Shown here piece after piece: positions 6,852-14,980 of a DNA stretch of 64,000 nucleotides. The notes under the pieces are model-generated. The model was not told the origin of the DNA. It did not search any database and saw nothing but the letters and a program-made list of their open reading frames with translations. Position 1 is the first letter of the stretch; the number at the start of each line of letters is the position of its first letter. The DNA is from Actinocatenispora rupis. GTDB lineage: Bacteria > Actinomycetota > Actinomycetes > Mycobacteriales > Micromonosporaceae. Made by a program: the position numbers and the translations under genes. The DNA is taken from positions 37,419 to 101,418 of the forward strand of contig NZ_BOMB01000009.1 in assembly GCF_016861975.1 (NCBI RefSeq). The letters are read 5' to 3'.

Positions 6852-8747
6852 TCAGGTGCGGGACTGGTGCAGGGTCAGGGCCAGTTCCAGTTCCAGCGCG
6901 CGGGCCGGGGTCTGCCAGTCCGTACCGAGCAGCTGGGTGATCCGGTCCAGGCGCTGATGCACCGTGTTCGGGTGTACGTGCAAGGCATGCCGCGCCCGGC
7001 TCGGCGACCTCCCCGCGGCGAAGTACGCGCGGAGCGTCTCCACCAGCCGGGCCCCGCGCGCCGCGTCGTACTCCAGCAGCGGACCCAGCGTGGCCGTGAC
7101 GTACCCGTCGAGGTCGCGGTGCTCGCCCAGCACCACGCCCAGGAAACCCAGATCGGCCATCGCCACCCCGGTGCCGCGCCGGCCCAACGCCAACGCCGCC
7201 GACAGGCACCGCCGCCCCTCCCGGTACGCCGCGGCGATCGCCGCCGGACCCACCGCCGGACCCGCGCCCGCCACCGTCGACGAATGCCGCAACTCGGCCG
7301 CGACCGTACGGGCCGTGGCGCCCGGGTCCGAACCCGGCACCAGCAGCACGTCCGCCCCCTCGTACCGGGTGGTCAGCGCGGCCGGTCGGCGCGTCGGCAG
7401 GGCACTGTCCGGCCGGTCCACCACGAGCACCACGTACCGGCGGGCCAGGTCGATGCCGAAGCGGCGGGCCCGGTCCCGCAGGCCGGCCGGGTCCCGCGTC
7501 GGCGCCAGCAGGATGTCCGTCAACAGGTCGCCGCCGATCCGGGCCTGCGCGTCGGCCGCGGAACGGCGGAACAGCAGCAGAAGCGCCGTCACCAGCGCCG
7601 CGCGTTCCAGGGTGCGCTGGTCGGCCTCGTCGAGCGGGGCATCAGCGCGGAGTACGAGGGCGCCGAGGTGCTCGGGGCCGGCCGCCACCGACGCCACCCA
7701 GTACTGTCCACTGTGGACGGAACGACCGGTCTCGCGGGACCGGGCGACCAGGTTGTTGATCTTGGCGAAGTGATCTGATTGTTCAATTGTTGACTTGTTG
7801 GATTGTTCAACAAGTGCATTGTTCAATTGTTCAACAGTTGACTTGTTGAACAATAAGGGTGCGCCAGCGATCGGCGCCCCGTCCGCATCCAGCACCGCCA
7901 GCGCCCCCGACAGCACCTCCGCCACCGCCGCGGCCAGATCGTCCAGGTCCCCACCTCGGAGTACGAGTGCGGTGAGCCGGTCGTGTGCGGTCGCGGCGCG
8001 TTCGGTGGCGGCGGCGCGGGCGCGGCCGAGGCGGTTGGCTTCGTCGAGGTCGGCGAGGGCGGCGCGGGTTTCGGTGAGCATGCGGGCGTTGTCGATGGCG
8101 ATGGCGGCGTGGTCGGCGAGCGATCCGAGGAGTGCGACCTCGTCCTGGCCGAACTGCCGTTCGCGCCGGTCGGCGGCGAAGAGTACGCCGATGACGCGTG
8201 GCCCGAGCCGCAGCGGTACGCCGAGGATGGCGACGAGTCCTTCGTCTCCGACGCCGGTGTCGATCTCGCGGGTGTGCGCGAACTGCGGGTCGGACAGGTA
8301 GTTGGGGCTGCGGTAGGGGGAGGCGGTCTGGGCGACGAGTCCGCCGAGTCCGGCGCCCATCGGCAGCCGCAGGTGCTGGAACGTCGCGGCGACGGATCCG
8401 TCGGTGACCCGCATGTACGTGTCGCCGCGCGCCGGGTCTTCCAGCGTCAGGTACGCGACGTCGGTGCCGAGGAGGCGGCGGGCGCGTCGGACGATGGCGT
8501 GGAGTACGGCGTCGAGGTCGCGGAGTCCGGCGAGGTCGCCGGCGGTCTGGAACAGCGCGGTGAGTTCGTTCTCGCGCCGGCGGTGTGCGTCCAGCCGGGT
8601 GCGCAGCCGCAGCGCGAGGGTCTTCGCCCGGTCGAGTTCGGCGAGCGTGGCGGTCGACGCGCCCGCACGCCGCGCCCGTTCCGCCGGCCCGTCGTACTCG
8701 GCGGCGGGTGCGTCGCGCAGCAGCAGGTCGAGGAAGTCGCCGTCCAT
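6852..8747 (-). CDS. GAF-domain PucR-type transcriptional regulator
   Basis: A 631-aa regulator. An N-terminal coiled segment is followed by a GAF domain (about residues 60-215; GDEGLVAILGVPLRLGPRVI), a second, weaker sensor region (220-390), and a C-terminal PucR/CdaR helix-turn-helix at about 575-631 (HALHVHPNTVHQRLDRITQL). The preferred ATG (8747) starts MDGDFLDLLLRDAPAAEYDG. Residues about 297-330 are encoded by an AT-rich repeat island and read Asn/Gln/Ser-rich (STVEQLNN, STIEQS), unlike anything else in the protein; they sit in a loop before RETGRSVHSGQYWVASV. Divergent from the 3-hydroxybutyrate dehydrogenase-like gene, which it probably controls in response to a small ligand. Confidence 0.88.
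   Translation of the reverse strand: MDGDFLDLLLRDAPAAEYDGPAERARRAGASTATLAELDRAKTLALRLRTRLDAHRRRENELTALFQTAGDLAGLRDLDAVLHAIVRRARRLLGTDVAYLTLEDPARGDTYMRVTDGSVAATFQHLRLPMGAGLGGLVAQTASPYRSPNYLSDPQFAHTREIDTGVGDEGLVAILGVPLRLGPRVIGVLFAADRRERQFGQDEVALLGSLADHAAIAIDNARMLTETRAALADLDEANRLGRARAAATERAATAHDRLTALVLRGGDLDDLAAAVAEVLSGALAVLDADGAPIAGAPLLFNKSTVEQLNNALVEQSNKSTIEQSDHFAKINNLVARSRETGRSVHSGQYWVASVAAGPEHLGALVLRADAPLDEADQRTLERAALVTALLLLFRRSAADAQARIGGDLLTDILLAPTRDPAGLRDRARRFGIDLARRYVVLVVDRPDSALPTRRPAALTTRYEGADVLLVPGSDPGATARTVAAELRHSSTVAGAGPAVGPAAIAAAYREGRRCLSAALALGRRGTGVAMADLGFLGVVLGEHRDLDGYVTATLGPLLEYDAARGARLVETLRAYFAAGRSPSRARHALHVHPNTVHQRLDRITQLLGTDWQTPARALELELALTLHQSRT
7774..7854. repeat. AT-rich palindromic island inside the PucR-type gene
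   Basis: 81 bases of about 33% GC inside a gene of over 70% GC. ATTGTTCAATTGTT occurs twice and related TTGTTCAACA units several times. TTGTTCAACA (7828-7837) and TGTTGAACAA (7845-7854) form a 10-bp hairpin with a 7-base loop. ATTGTTCAACAGTTGA (7826-7841) recurs exactly at 11110-11125 in a neighbouring gene. The reading frame of the host gene is kept through the island. Confidence 0.85.
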
Positions 8748-8857
8748 GGCGGCCGATTCTCGCGTACCGGGGTGTGCCGGTGCCATACCCGAAGGCGTAC
8801 GGCTGTGGGAGCTCGGCACATGGGATCCAGGTCACAGTGTGTCTAGCGTGTGTCGAC

Positions 8858-9610
8858 ATGGTGAATGCGGAACTCGCCGGCCGTACCGCGCTGGTGACCG
8901 GTGCGGCCAGCGGTATCGGCGCGGCCTGCGCGCGGCGGCTCGCGGCGGCGGGCGCGTACGTGGTCGTCGTCGACGTGAGCGCGGACGGCGCGGCGGCGGT
9001 GGCGGCCGAGGTCGGTGGCCGGGCCGTACCGCTGGATCTGGCCGAGCCGGACCGCGTCGCCGACCTCGACTGCGACGTCGACATCGTCGTCAACAACGCC
9101 GGCCGGCAGCACGTGGCGCCGGTGCCGGAGTTCCCGCCGGAGGAGTTCGGCGGCTTGCTGCGGCTGATGCTGGAGACGCCGTTCCGGATCGTCCGCGCCG
9201 CCCTCCCGCACATGTACGCCCGCGGCTGGGGCCGCATCGTCAACGTGTCGTCGGTGCACGGCCTGCGCGCCTCCGCGTACAAGGCCGGGTACGTGGCGGC
9301 GAAGCACGGGCTGGAGGGCCTGTCGAAGGTCGTCGCCGTCGAGGCCGCCGGCCACGGAGTCACCTGCAACTGCGTCAATCCCGGCTACGTGCGCACCCCG
9401 CTGGTCGAGCGGCAGATCGCCGACCAGGCCCGTGCGTACGGGATCCCCGAGGACGAGGTCGTCGACCGGGTACTGCTCGCGCGGTCCCCGACTAAGCGGT
9501 TGGCCGAGCCGGCCGAGGTCGCCGAACTCGTCGCGTACCTGTGCGGGCCGCACGCCGGCCTCGTCACCGGGGCCTCGTTCACCCTCGACGGCGGCTGGAC
9601 CGCCCTCTAA
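8858..9610 (+). CDS. short-chain dehydrogenase, likely 3-hydroxybutyrate dehydrogenase
   Basis: NAD(P)-dependent SDR of 250 aa, expected to oxidise 3-hydroxybutyrate to acetoacetate in the cytoplasm. It shows the cofactor motif TGAASGIG (residues 13-20), NNAG, the catalytic Ser in VNVSSVHGLRAS, and YVAAKHG with the Tyr/Lys pair. The VHGLRAS...KAGYVAAKHG pattern and the CVNPGYVRTPLVERQIADQA segment are typical of bacterial 3-hydroxybutyrate dehydrogenases. ATG at 8858 is preferred; there is no strong Shine-Dalgarno and the preceding GTCTAGCGTG may be a -10 element of a near-leaderless message. It heads an apparent four-gene operon with a symporter and two secreted hydrolases, the context behind the substrate call. 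Confidence 0.85.
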   Translation: MVNAELAGRTALVTGAASGIGAACARRLAAAGAYVVVVDVSADGAAAVAAEVGGRAVPLDLAEPDRVADLDCDVDIVVNNAGRQHVAPVPEFPPEEFGGLLRLMLETPFRIVRAALPHMYARGWGRIVNVSSVHGLRASAYKAGYVAAKHGLEGLSKVVAVEAAGHGVTCNCVNPGYVRTPLVERQIADQARAYGIPEDEVVDRVLLARSPTKRLAEPAEVAELVAYLCGPHAGLVTGASFTLDGGWTAL

Positions 9611-9625
9611 CCCTGGAGTACCCCC

Positions 9626-10948
9626 ATGACAACGGAGACCCCCGAGACCAGATCGGCGACCCGGGCGGGTGGCGGTTCGCTCGCCCGGGTCCTGGCGGCC
9701 AGCATGGTCGGCACCACCGTCGAGTGGTACGACTTCTTCCTGTACGGCTCGGCCGCCGCGCTGGTGTTCAACAAGGTGTTCTTCCCGACGACCGACCCGC
9801 TCGTCGGCACCATGCTGGCGTTCGTCACGTACGCGCTGGGGTTCGTGGCGCGGCCGCTCGGTGGCATCGTGTTCGGGCACTTCGGCGACCGGATCGGCCG
9901 CAAGAAGCTGCTCATGCTGAGCCTGCTCATGATGGGCGGCGGCACACTGCTGATCGGCGTACTCCCCACGTACGGCACGGTGCACATCTGGGCGCCGGTG
10001 ATGCTGACGGTGCTGCGGCTCGTGCAGGGCTTCGCGATCGGCGGGGAGTGGGGCGGCGCCGTACTGCTCGTCGCCGAGCACGGATCGCCGCAGCGGCGCG
10101 GATTCTGGGCCAGCTGGCCGCAGGCCGGCGCACCCGCCGGCAACCTCATCGCCACCGCCGTCCTCGCCATCCTCGCCGGCGTACTGCCCGACGCGCAGTT
10201 CCTCGCCTGGGGTTGGCGGATCCCGTTCCTGCTGTCCGCCGTGCTCATCGCCATCGGGTACTGGGTGCGCAGCTCCGTCGAGGACGCGCCGCTGTTCCTC
10301 GCCGCCAAGAAGCGCGAGACGCACACCCGGATGCCCGTCGTGCGCGTGCTGACCAGGTACCCGAAGCAGTTGCTGGTGTGTGTCGCGGCCCGCTTCGCCG
10401 AGAACGTCGTCTACTACGTGATCACCGCGTTCGTCCTCGTCTACGCGACCGAACACCTCGGCCTCGCGAAGTCGCTCATCCTCGGCGCGCTGCTCGTCGC
10501 CAACGCCGTCCACCTCGTCGTCATCCCGCTGTTCGGCGCACTGTCCGACAAGATCGGGCGCCGCCCCGTGTACCTCATCGGCACCGTACTGACCGGGCTG
10601 TGGGCGTTCGCGTTCTTCGGGCTGCTGGACACCAAATCCACGCTCGCGATCGGCGCCGCCGTCGTCGTCGGCCTCATCGGACACGCCGCCATGTACGGAC
10701 CGCAGGCCGCGTTCTTCGCCGAACAGTTCGACACCGGCGTCCGGTACACCGGCACCTCCGTCGGCTACCAGGTCACCTCGATCATCGCCGGCTCCCTCGC
10801 ACCCATCATCGCCGTCGCGCTCCTCGACCACTTCGGCACGGGGTACGCCATCGCCGTGTACGTCCTGTTCACCGCCGTCGTGTCGACCATCGGCGTACTG
10901 CTGTCCGTCGAGACCCGGCACGTCGACCTCGCGGCCGAGGCGGCCTGA
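9626..10948 (+). CDS. MFS metabolite:H+ symporter (MHS family)
   Basis: A 440-aa, 12-helix importer of the MHS branch (relatives include ShiA, KgtP and ProP) that couples proton entry to uptake of organic acids. The N-terminal signature GTTVEWYDFFLYGSAAALVF, the loop HFGDRIGRKKLL and the helix-4 motif LRLVQGFAIGGEWGGAVLLV are all present. The ribosome site GGAG lies 6-9 bases before the ATG at 9626, only 15 bases after the dehydrogenase stop. In this operon the likely cargo is 3-hydroxybutyrate or acetoacetate released outside the cell; that is inferred from context only. It overlaps the next gene by one base (TGATG). Confidence 0.9.
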   Translation: MTTETPETRSATRAGGGSLARVLAASMVGTTVEWYDFFLYGSAAALVFNKVFFPTTDPLVGTMLAFVTYALGFVARPLGGIVFGHFGDRIGRKKLLMLSLLMMGGGTLLIGVLPTYGTVHIWAPVMLTVLRLVQGFAIGGEWGGAVLLVAEHGSPQRRGFWASWPQAGAPAGNLIATAVLAILAGVLPDAQFLAWGWRIPFLLSAVLIAIGYWVRSSVEDAPLFLAAKKRETHTRMPVVRVLTRYPKQLLVCVAARFAENVVYYVITAFVLVYATEHLGLAKSLILGALLVANAVHLVVIPLFGALSDKIGRRPVYLIGTVLTGLWAFAFFGLLDTKSTLAIGAAVVVGLIGHAAMYGPQAAFFAEQFDTGVRYTGTSVGYQVTSIIAGSLAPIIAVALLDHFGTGYAIAVYVLFTAVVSTIGVLLSVETRHVDLAAEAA

Positions 10949-12387
10949 TGCGCGCCCGACTCCCGCGGTACGCCCGGGTCGTGGCGGTGGCCGCGGCGGT
11001 ACTCGTGTCGCCGGCCGCGGGAGCGGGCGTGGCAGCGGGGTCGGTGGGCTCGGGCGGCGCGGGTGCCGGCGCGGGCGACGGGCCATGCGGTCGTACCGAT
11101 TATTGTTCCATTGTTCAACAGTTGAACTGTTCGACAATGGAACAAGATCACCCCGCGTCGCTGATTCCTGGCGCTGCGTACCAGATGAGCGCGTGCCTGT
11201 CCGACCTGACCACCGCCGGCACCGCCCGTACCGGTCACACCGACCCGGCCGACTACGCCGGGCTGGCCGCCGCCGGTACGAGGAACCCGTCGAACGTTCC
11301 CGGTCTCCAGGTGGACGGCTACTTCCCGGACGGGTCGACGAGCAACACCGAGCACGGCTGGAACCACGACGCCCAGTTCGTCCTGCGTCTGCCGGACCGC
11401 TGGAACGGTGGCCTGGTGGTGACGGGCGCGCCGGGGAACCGCCGGCAGTACTCGCTGGACAGCACGATCTCGGACTGGGTGCTGGCGCAGGGGTACGCGT
11501 TCGCGGCGACGGACAAGGGGAACACGGGTGCGGCGTTCTTCGCCGACGGGCGCCGGCCGGGCGACGCGATCGCGGAGTGGAACCGCCGCCTGACGCAGTT
11601 GACGGTGGCGTCGAAGGCCGCGACCGCCCGGTACTACGGCCATCGCGTGCGGCGCACCCTGGTCACCGGCATCTCGAACGGCGGCTACCTGACGCGCTGG
11701 CAGCTGGAGAACCATCCGGAGCTGTACGACGGGGGTGTGGACTGGGAGGGCACGCTGTGGCGCGCCGACGCGAACATGTTCACGTACCTGCCGACGGCGT
11801 TGCGGGAGTACCCGCGGGTGGCGGCGGGTGATCCGGCGGCGCACGACGCGATGCTGGCGGCGGGGTTCGCGCCGGGTTCGGACTTCCTGTGGCCGTACCA
11901 CGACCAGGTGTACTGGGATCTGACGCAGCGGATCTACCGGGCCGAGTTCGATCCGGGGTTCAGTCCGGGTGATCCGGCCGGTTCGCCGTTCTGCGCGTCG
12001 GGTTCGCCGCACTGCGACGCCGACTACGACTACGCGTCGCGGCCGGCGGCGGTGCACCGGGCGGTGGCGCGGATCGCCTTGACGGGGCGGATCGGGAAGC
12101 CGCTGATCTCGTTGCAGGGCACGCTGGACACGCTGCTGCCGATCCGTACGGACGGCGACGTGTACGCCCGGATGGTGCGCGGCGCACCGTTCCGCTACTA
12201 CCGGATCGCCGGCGGCACGCACACCGACGGCCTGTACGACACGTACCCGGATCGGTTGCGTCCGATCCTGCCGTGCTACCGGGCGGCGCTGGCCGCGATG
12301 GGCGCCTGGCTGTCCGGCTCTGCCACGCCGCCGCCGGGCGGCACCGTCCCGCGCGGGAGCGACGTGGTGAATTCCTGTTCCCTGTAG
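10948..12387 (+). CDS. secreted alpha/beta hydrolase, 3-hydroxybutyrate-oligomer-hydrolase/tannase-like
   Basis: A 479-aa exported esterase. The N-terminus RYARVVAVAAAVLVSPAAGA is a signal peptide followed by a Gly/Ala-rich stretch. Residues about 51-67 (CSIVQQLNCSTMEQ) come from an AT-rich palindromic island. The catalytic core has the nucleophile motif GISNGGYLTRWQLENHPELY and DGGVDWEGTLW. The acid/His pair is plausibly in LQGTLDTLLP and GGTHTDGLYD. The SNGG motif is shared by tannase/feruloyl esterases and 3-hydroxybutyrate oligomer hydrolases; the neighbouring PHB genes favour the latter, without proof. Several Cys pairs (FCASGSPHC) suggest extracellular disulfides. It starts inside the symporter stop codon. 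Confidence 0.78.
   Translation: MRARLPRYARVVAVAAAVLVSPAAGAGVAAGSVGSGGAGAGAGDGPCGRTDYCSIVQQLNCSTMEQDHPASLIPGAAYQMSACLSDLTTAGTARTGHTDPADYAGLAAAGTRNPSNVPGLQVDGYFPDGSTSNTEHGWNHDAQFVLRLPDRWNGGLVVTGAPGNRRQYSLDSTISDWVLAQGYAFAATDKGNTGAAFFADGRRPGDAIAEWNRRLTQLTVASKAATARYYGHRVRRTLVTGISNGGYLTRWQLENHPELYDGGVDWEGTLWRADANMFTYLPTALREYPRVAAGDPAAHDAMLAAGFAPGSDFLWPYHDQVYWDLTQRIYRAEFDPGFSPGDPAGSPFCASGSPHCDADYDYASRPAAVHRAVARIALTGRIGKPLISLQGTLDTLLPIRTDGDVYARMVRGAPFRYYRIAGGTHTDGLYDTYPDRLRPILPCYRAALAAMGAWLSGSATPPPGGTVPRGSDVVNSCSL
11103..11145. repeat. AT-rich 43-bp near-palindrome inside the hydrolase gene
   Basis: TTGTTCCATTGT and ACAATGGAACAA are complementary outer arms, continued inward with two mismatches to a core GTTCAACAGTTGAAC, itself a perfect palindrome with a 3-base centre. 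The 50 bases around it are about 38% GC in a gene otherwise well above 70%. ATTGTTCAACAGTTGA (11110-11125) is identical to 7826-7841 in the PucR-type gene. It is translated in frame just after the signal peptide region. Confidence 0.85.
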
Positions 12388-12428
12388 CGGTCCGGCGGCG
12401 TCCCGCCGGGCCCGTGAGGAGGTTGGTC

Positions 12429-13412
12429 ATGCGTCCCGTCCCGACCGTCCCTCGCCGATCCCGGCGGTACGCCGCCGCGGTGCTCGCCGGGCTGGTGGCC
12501 GTGGTGGCCGCGCTCGTCGCGCCCGCCCCGGCGTACGCCGACGGCCTGACGCAGGTCACCGGGTTCGGCTCGAATCCCGGCGCCCTCGGCATGTACGTCT
12601 ACCGCCCGGCCGGGTTGGCGTCCGGCGCGCCGCTGGTGGTGGCGCTGCACGGCTGTACCCAGTCGGCGCAGGACTACCACGACCACGCGGGCTGGCAGAA
12701 GTTCGCGGACGAGTACGGCTTCGCGGTGGTGTATCCGCAGCAGTCCAGCGCGAACAACGCGCAGAGCTGCTTCGACTGGTACCAGAGTGGGGACACCACG
12801 CGCGGGCAGGGCGAGGTGGCCTCGGTGAAGCAGATGGTCGACTACGCGGTGGCGACCTACGGTTCGGACGCCTCCCGGGTGTACGTGACGGGCCTGTCGG
12901 CGGGCGGTGCGATGACCGCGGCGCTGCTGGCCACGTACCCGGACGTGTTCGCGGGCGGCGCGATCGTGGCGGGCCTGCCGTACCGGTGCGCGAGTGACCT
13001 GTCGAGCGCGTACACGTGCATGTACACGGCGACGTCGAAGACGCCGGCGCAGTGGGGCGACCTGGTGCGCGGCGCCGACCCGGGGTACGCGGGCCCGTGG
13101 CCGCGGGTGGCGGTCTGGTACGGCACGGCCGACTACACGGTCAACCCGGTCAACGCCACCGAGTCGCGGGACCAGTGGACCGACGTGCACGGTGTCGGGC
13201 AGACCCCGACGCGGACCGAGACCCTGCCGGGCGGCACGACCGCCCAGTACTTCGGCGACGACGTCGCGCTGTTCGGGGTGTCCGGCATCGGGCACGGTAC
13301 GCCGGTCGATCCGGGCAGCGGCCCCACCCAGTGCGGCACCACCGGCACGTACTACCCGGCGGCGATCTGCTCCTCGTACCACATCGCCGCCTTCTGGGGC
13401 CTGATCGGCTGA
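12429..13412 (+). CDS. secreted PHB depolymerase-family esterase
   Basis: A 327-aa exported serine esterase of the extracellular type 1 PHB depolymerase/LpqC family. The signal peptide (residues about 1-38) ends VAPAPAYADG. The oxyanion motif is LVVALHGCTQSAQDYHDHAG, the lipase box GLSAGGAMTAALLATYPDVF. An Asp in WYGTADYTVNP and a His in GIGHGTPVD complete a plausible triad. There is no Thr-rich or FnIII linker and no substrate-binding domain, so it may prefer amorphous polymer or act on another polyester or feruloyl/acetyl ester. A strong GAGGAGG site precedes ATG 12429. It lies 41 bases after the oligomer-hydrolase-like gene and ends the operon at a 12-bp-stem terminator. Confidence 0.87.
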   Translation: MRPVPTVPRRSRRYAAAVLAGLVAVVAALVAPAPAYADGLTQVTGFGSNPGALGMYVYRPAGLASGAPLVVALHGCTQSAQDYHDHAGWQKFADEYGFAVVYPQQSSANNAQSCFDWYQSGDTTRGQGEVASVKQMVDYAVATYGSDASRVYVTGLSAGGAMTAALLATYPDVFAGGAIVAGLPYRCASDLSSAYTCMYTATSKTPAQWGDLVRGADPGYAGPWPRVAVWYGTADYTVNPVNATESRDQWTDVHGVGQTPTRTETLPGGTTAQYFGDDVALFGVSGIGHGTPVDPGSGPTQCGTTGTYYPAAICSSYHIAAFWGLIG

Positions 13413-13422
13413 AAACAGTGCA

Positions 13423-13468
13423 CGGGTGCCCGCCGGATCCTGGGCTCCGGAGGCATGGCGGGCACCCG
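13423..13468 (+). terminator. terminator of the PHB operon
   Basis: Perfect 12-bp stem CGGGTGCCCGCC (13423-13434) with GGCGGGCACCCG (13457-13468) and a 22-base loop, starting 11 bases after the depolymerase stop. There is no U-tract, as usual in actinomycetes. Confidence 0.8.
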
Positions 13469-13519
13469 GGAGCGACGGCGGGCCGGCGGCGCGGGCTGCC
13501 GGCTTTCCGTTGGGCCGCA

Positions 13520-13711
13520 ATGAATCGCGGCCTCGCCAAGGTCGTCTCGACAGTACCGCCGGGTGCGGGCGCCGCGGTCATGGGCACCGCGATCCTGTCG
13601 ATCGGTGCCGCGCTCGTGTCGTTCCTGATCTGCGTCGCCACCCAGGGCCTCGCCGTACTCGGGGCCACGGTCGCCACGGCCACCGGGTACCGCTGGCCGG
13701 GCTGTGGGTGA
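13520..13711 (+). pseudogene. N-terminal fragment of a TDT-family transporter
   Basis: 63 codons reading MNRGLAKVVSTVPPGAGAAV then MGTAILSIGAALVS. This matches the first helix of tellurite-resistance/dicarboxylate (TDT) transporters, which normally exceed 300 aa. The frame stops at 13711. The second half (ATQGLAVLGATVATATGYRW) no longer looks like the family. The fragment runs directly into a NarI C-terminal fragment in another frame, indicating an internal deletion of a former respiratory-nitrate region. It is probably not functional. Confidence 0.6.
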
Positions 13712-14025
13712 CGCCGGTGTTCAGCGCGATCGAGCGGGCGGGCGTCGGCCGGTACGACTACCGCGCGACGGTCGGGCCGTGGTTCCGGTCGCTGTTCGTG
13801 TTCCAGCCGGACACCGCGCGGATGGCCGCCGCCCCGGTCGACTACCAGGTGCACACGGTGATCGGGATGCTGCTGTTCATGCCGTGGCCGTTCACCCGCC
13901 TGGTACACGCGTTCACGGCGCCGGCCGGGTACCTCTTCCGGCCGTACCTGGCGTACCGGTCGCGGGACGTCCGTCGTACCGCTGCGCGGGGCTGGTCGCC
14001 GGTCGGTACGCCGGACCGTCGCTGA
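13708..14025 (+). pseudogene. C-terminal fragment of nitrate reductase gamma subunit NarI
   Basis: About 105 codons that match only the last third of NarI, the membrane cytochrome b subunit of respiratory nitrate reductase. Diagnostic stretches are YDYRATVGPWFRSLFVFQPD, then YQVHTVIGMLLFMPWPFTRL, then VHAFTAPAGYLFRPYLAYRS. The two later His residues (YQVH and LVHAF) are the haem-ligand positions of this region. The first helices with the other haem ligands are missing and no narGHJ genes occur nearby. A GTG at 13708 could start translation, but a truncated NarI could not assemble, so it is called a remnant. Confidence 0.75.
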
Positions 14026-14074
14026 GCCGTACCCGGTGGTGGGTGGGCCCGCGCGCTGCTGCGATCATGTTGCT

Positions 14075-14839
14075 GTGCGTAGCGGAATGGTTGCACAGAT
14101 GGCGGGCCGGCGGTTCGTGCGGCAGGTGACGGACGCGGCGCGGGACCTAGGCCTCGGCCTGCGCTGGCTCTCCGGGTACTGGATCGCGCAGCTCGACGCG
14201 GCCGACGCGACCCGGCACGTCTGCGGCTACACGTTCCCGCTGAACTCGTCGGCCGCCGCGCACCTCGCCCGCGACAAGGCCGCGACCCACGCGGTACTCG
14301 ACGCCGCCGGCGTGCCGAGCGTGCCGCACCACGTGGTCGACTCGCCGGACACCGTGCTGCGCCACGGCTTCCCGGCCGTGCTCAAACCCTGCCAGGGGTA
14401 CGGCGGGCGCGGCCTGGTCCGGGTCGCCGGCGCCGCCGACGTACCGGCCGCCCTCGCCGGGTACGCGGACCATCCGGAGACGGTCGCCGTCGCGCCGTGG
14501 CTGGACATCACCGCGGAGTACCGGGTGGTGGTGCTGGACGGTGACGCGCTGCTGGCGTACCGGAAGGACCGGGCGGGGGACGGCTGGCAGCACAACCTGA
14601 CGCACGGGGCGCGGCCGCGGCTGGTGCCGGCCGCCGGGGACCGCGCGGTACTGGCGGCGGACGCGATGCGCGCGCTCGGGTTGCGGTTCGCCTCGGTCGA
14701 CCTGGTCGACGTCGGCGGCGACCTGCTCGTCCTGGAGGTCAACAGCGCGGTCACGCTCGAACGGTTCTCGGCGTACGGCCCGGACCACGACCGGCTCGCC
14801 GCCGGCACGTACCGGACGGCGCTGGCGCGCTGCTTCTGA
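14075..14839 (+). CDS. ATP-grasp family protein, RimK-like
   Basis: A 254-aa ATP-grasp ligase-type protein that would couple ATP hydrolysis to joining a carboxylate and an amine or thiol; the substrates are unknown. ATP-binding features are AAHLARDKAATHAVLDAAGV, the loop VLKPCQGYGGRGLVRVA (Lys plus Gly-rich lid), and the C-terminal metal site VDLVDVGGDLLVLEVNSAVT (Asp...E.N). The family KDRAGDGWQHNLTHGA segment is present. GTG 14075 and ATGs at 14087 and 14099 are all in frame, with no convincing Shine-Dalgarno, so the first 8 residues are uncertain. It may be leaderless. The flanking genes are unrelated. Confidence 0.82.
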   Translation: MRSGMVAQMAGRRFVRQVTDAARDLGLGLRWLSGYWIAQLDAADATRHVCGYTFPLNSSAAAHLARDKAATHAVLDAAGVPSVPHHVVDSPDTVLRHGFPAVLKPCQGYGGRGLVRVAGAADVPAALAGYADHPETVAVAPWLDITAEYRVVVLDGDALLAYRKDRAGDGWQHNLTHGARPRLVPAAGDRAVLAADAMRALGLRFASVDLVDVGGDLLVLEVNSAVTLERFSAYGPDHDRLAAGTYRTALARCF

Positions 14840-14865
14840 CCGCCGGACCTACCGGTGGGAAAGGG

Positions 14866-14894
14866 TTGACGGCGCGGTGCCGGCGGGCCATTCT
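14866..14894 (+). promoter_or_regulatory. promoter candidate of the GH89 gene
   Basis: TTGACG (14866-14871) and CATTCT (14889-14894) are 17 bp apart. Just downstream, ATTCTTCGGCAAG and ATTCTTCTTGGCAA form a short direct repeat (14890-14915), a possible operator for the GntR regulator encoded after this gene. Confidence 0.45.
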
Positions 14895-14980
14895 TCGGCA
14901 AGATTCTTCTTGGCAACCTGTCGTGTACGTCGAGAATCGCCACTGCGTTCGTGATCCCCGCACGAGAACGAGGTGAGCCC

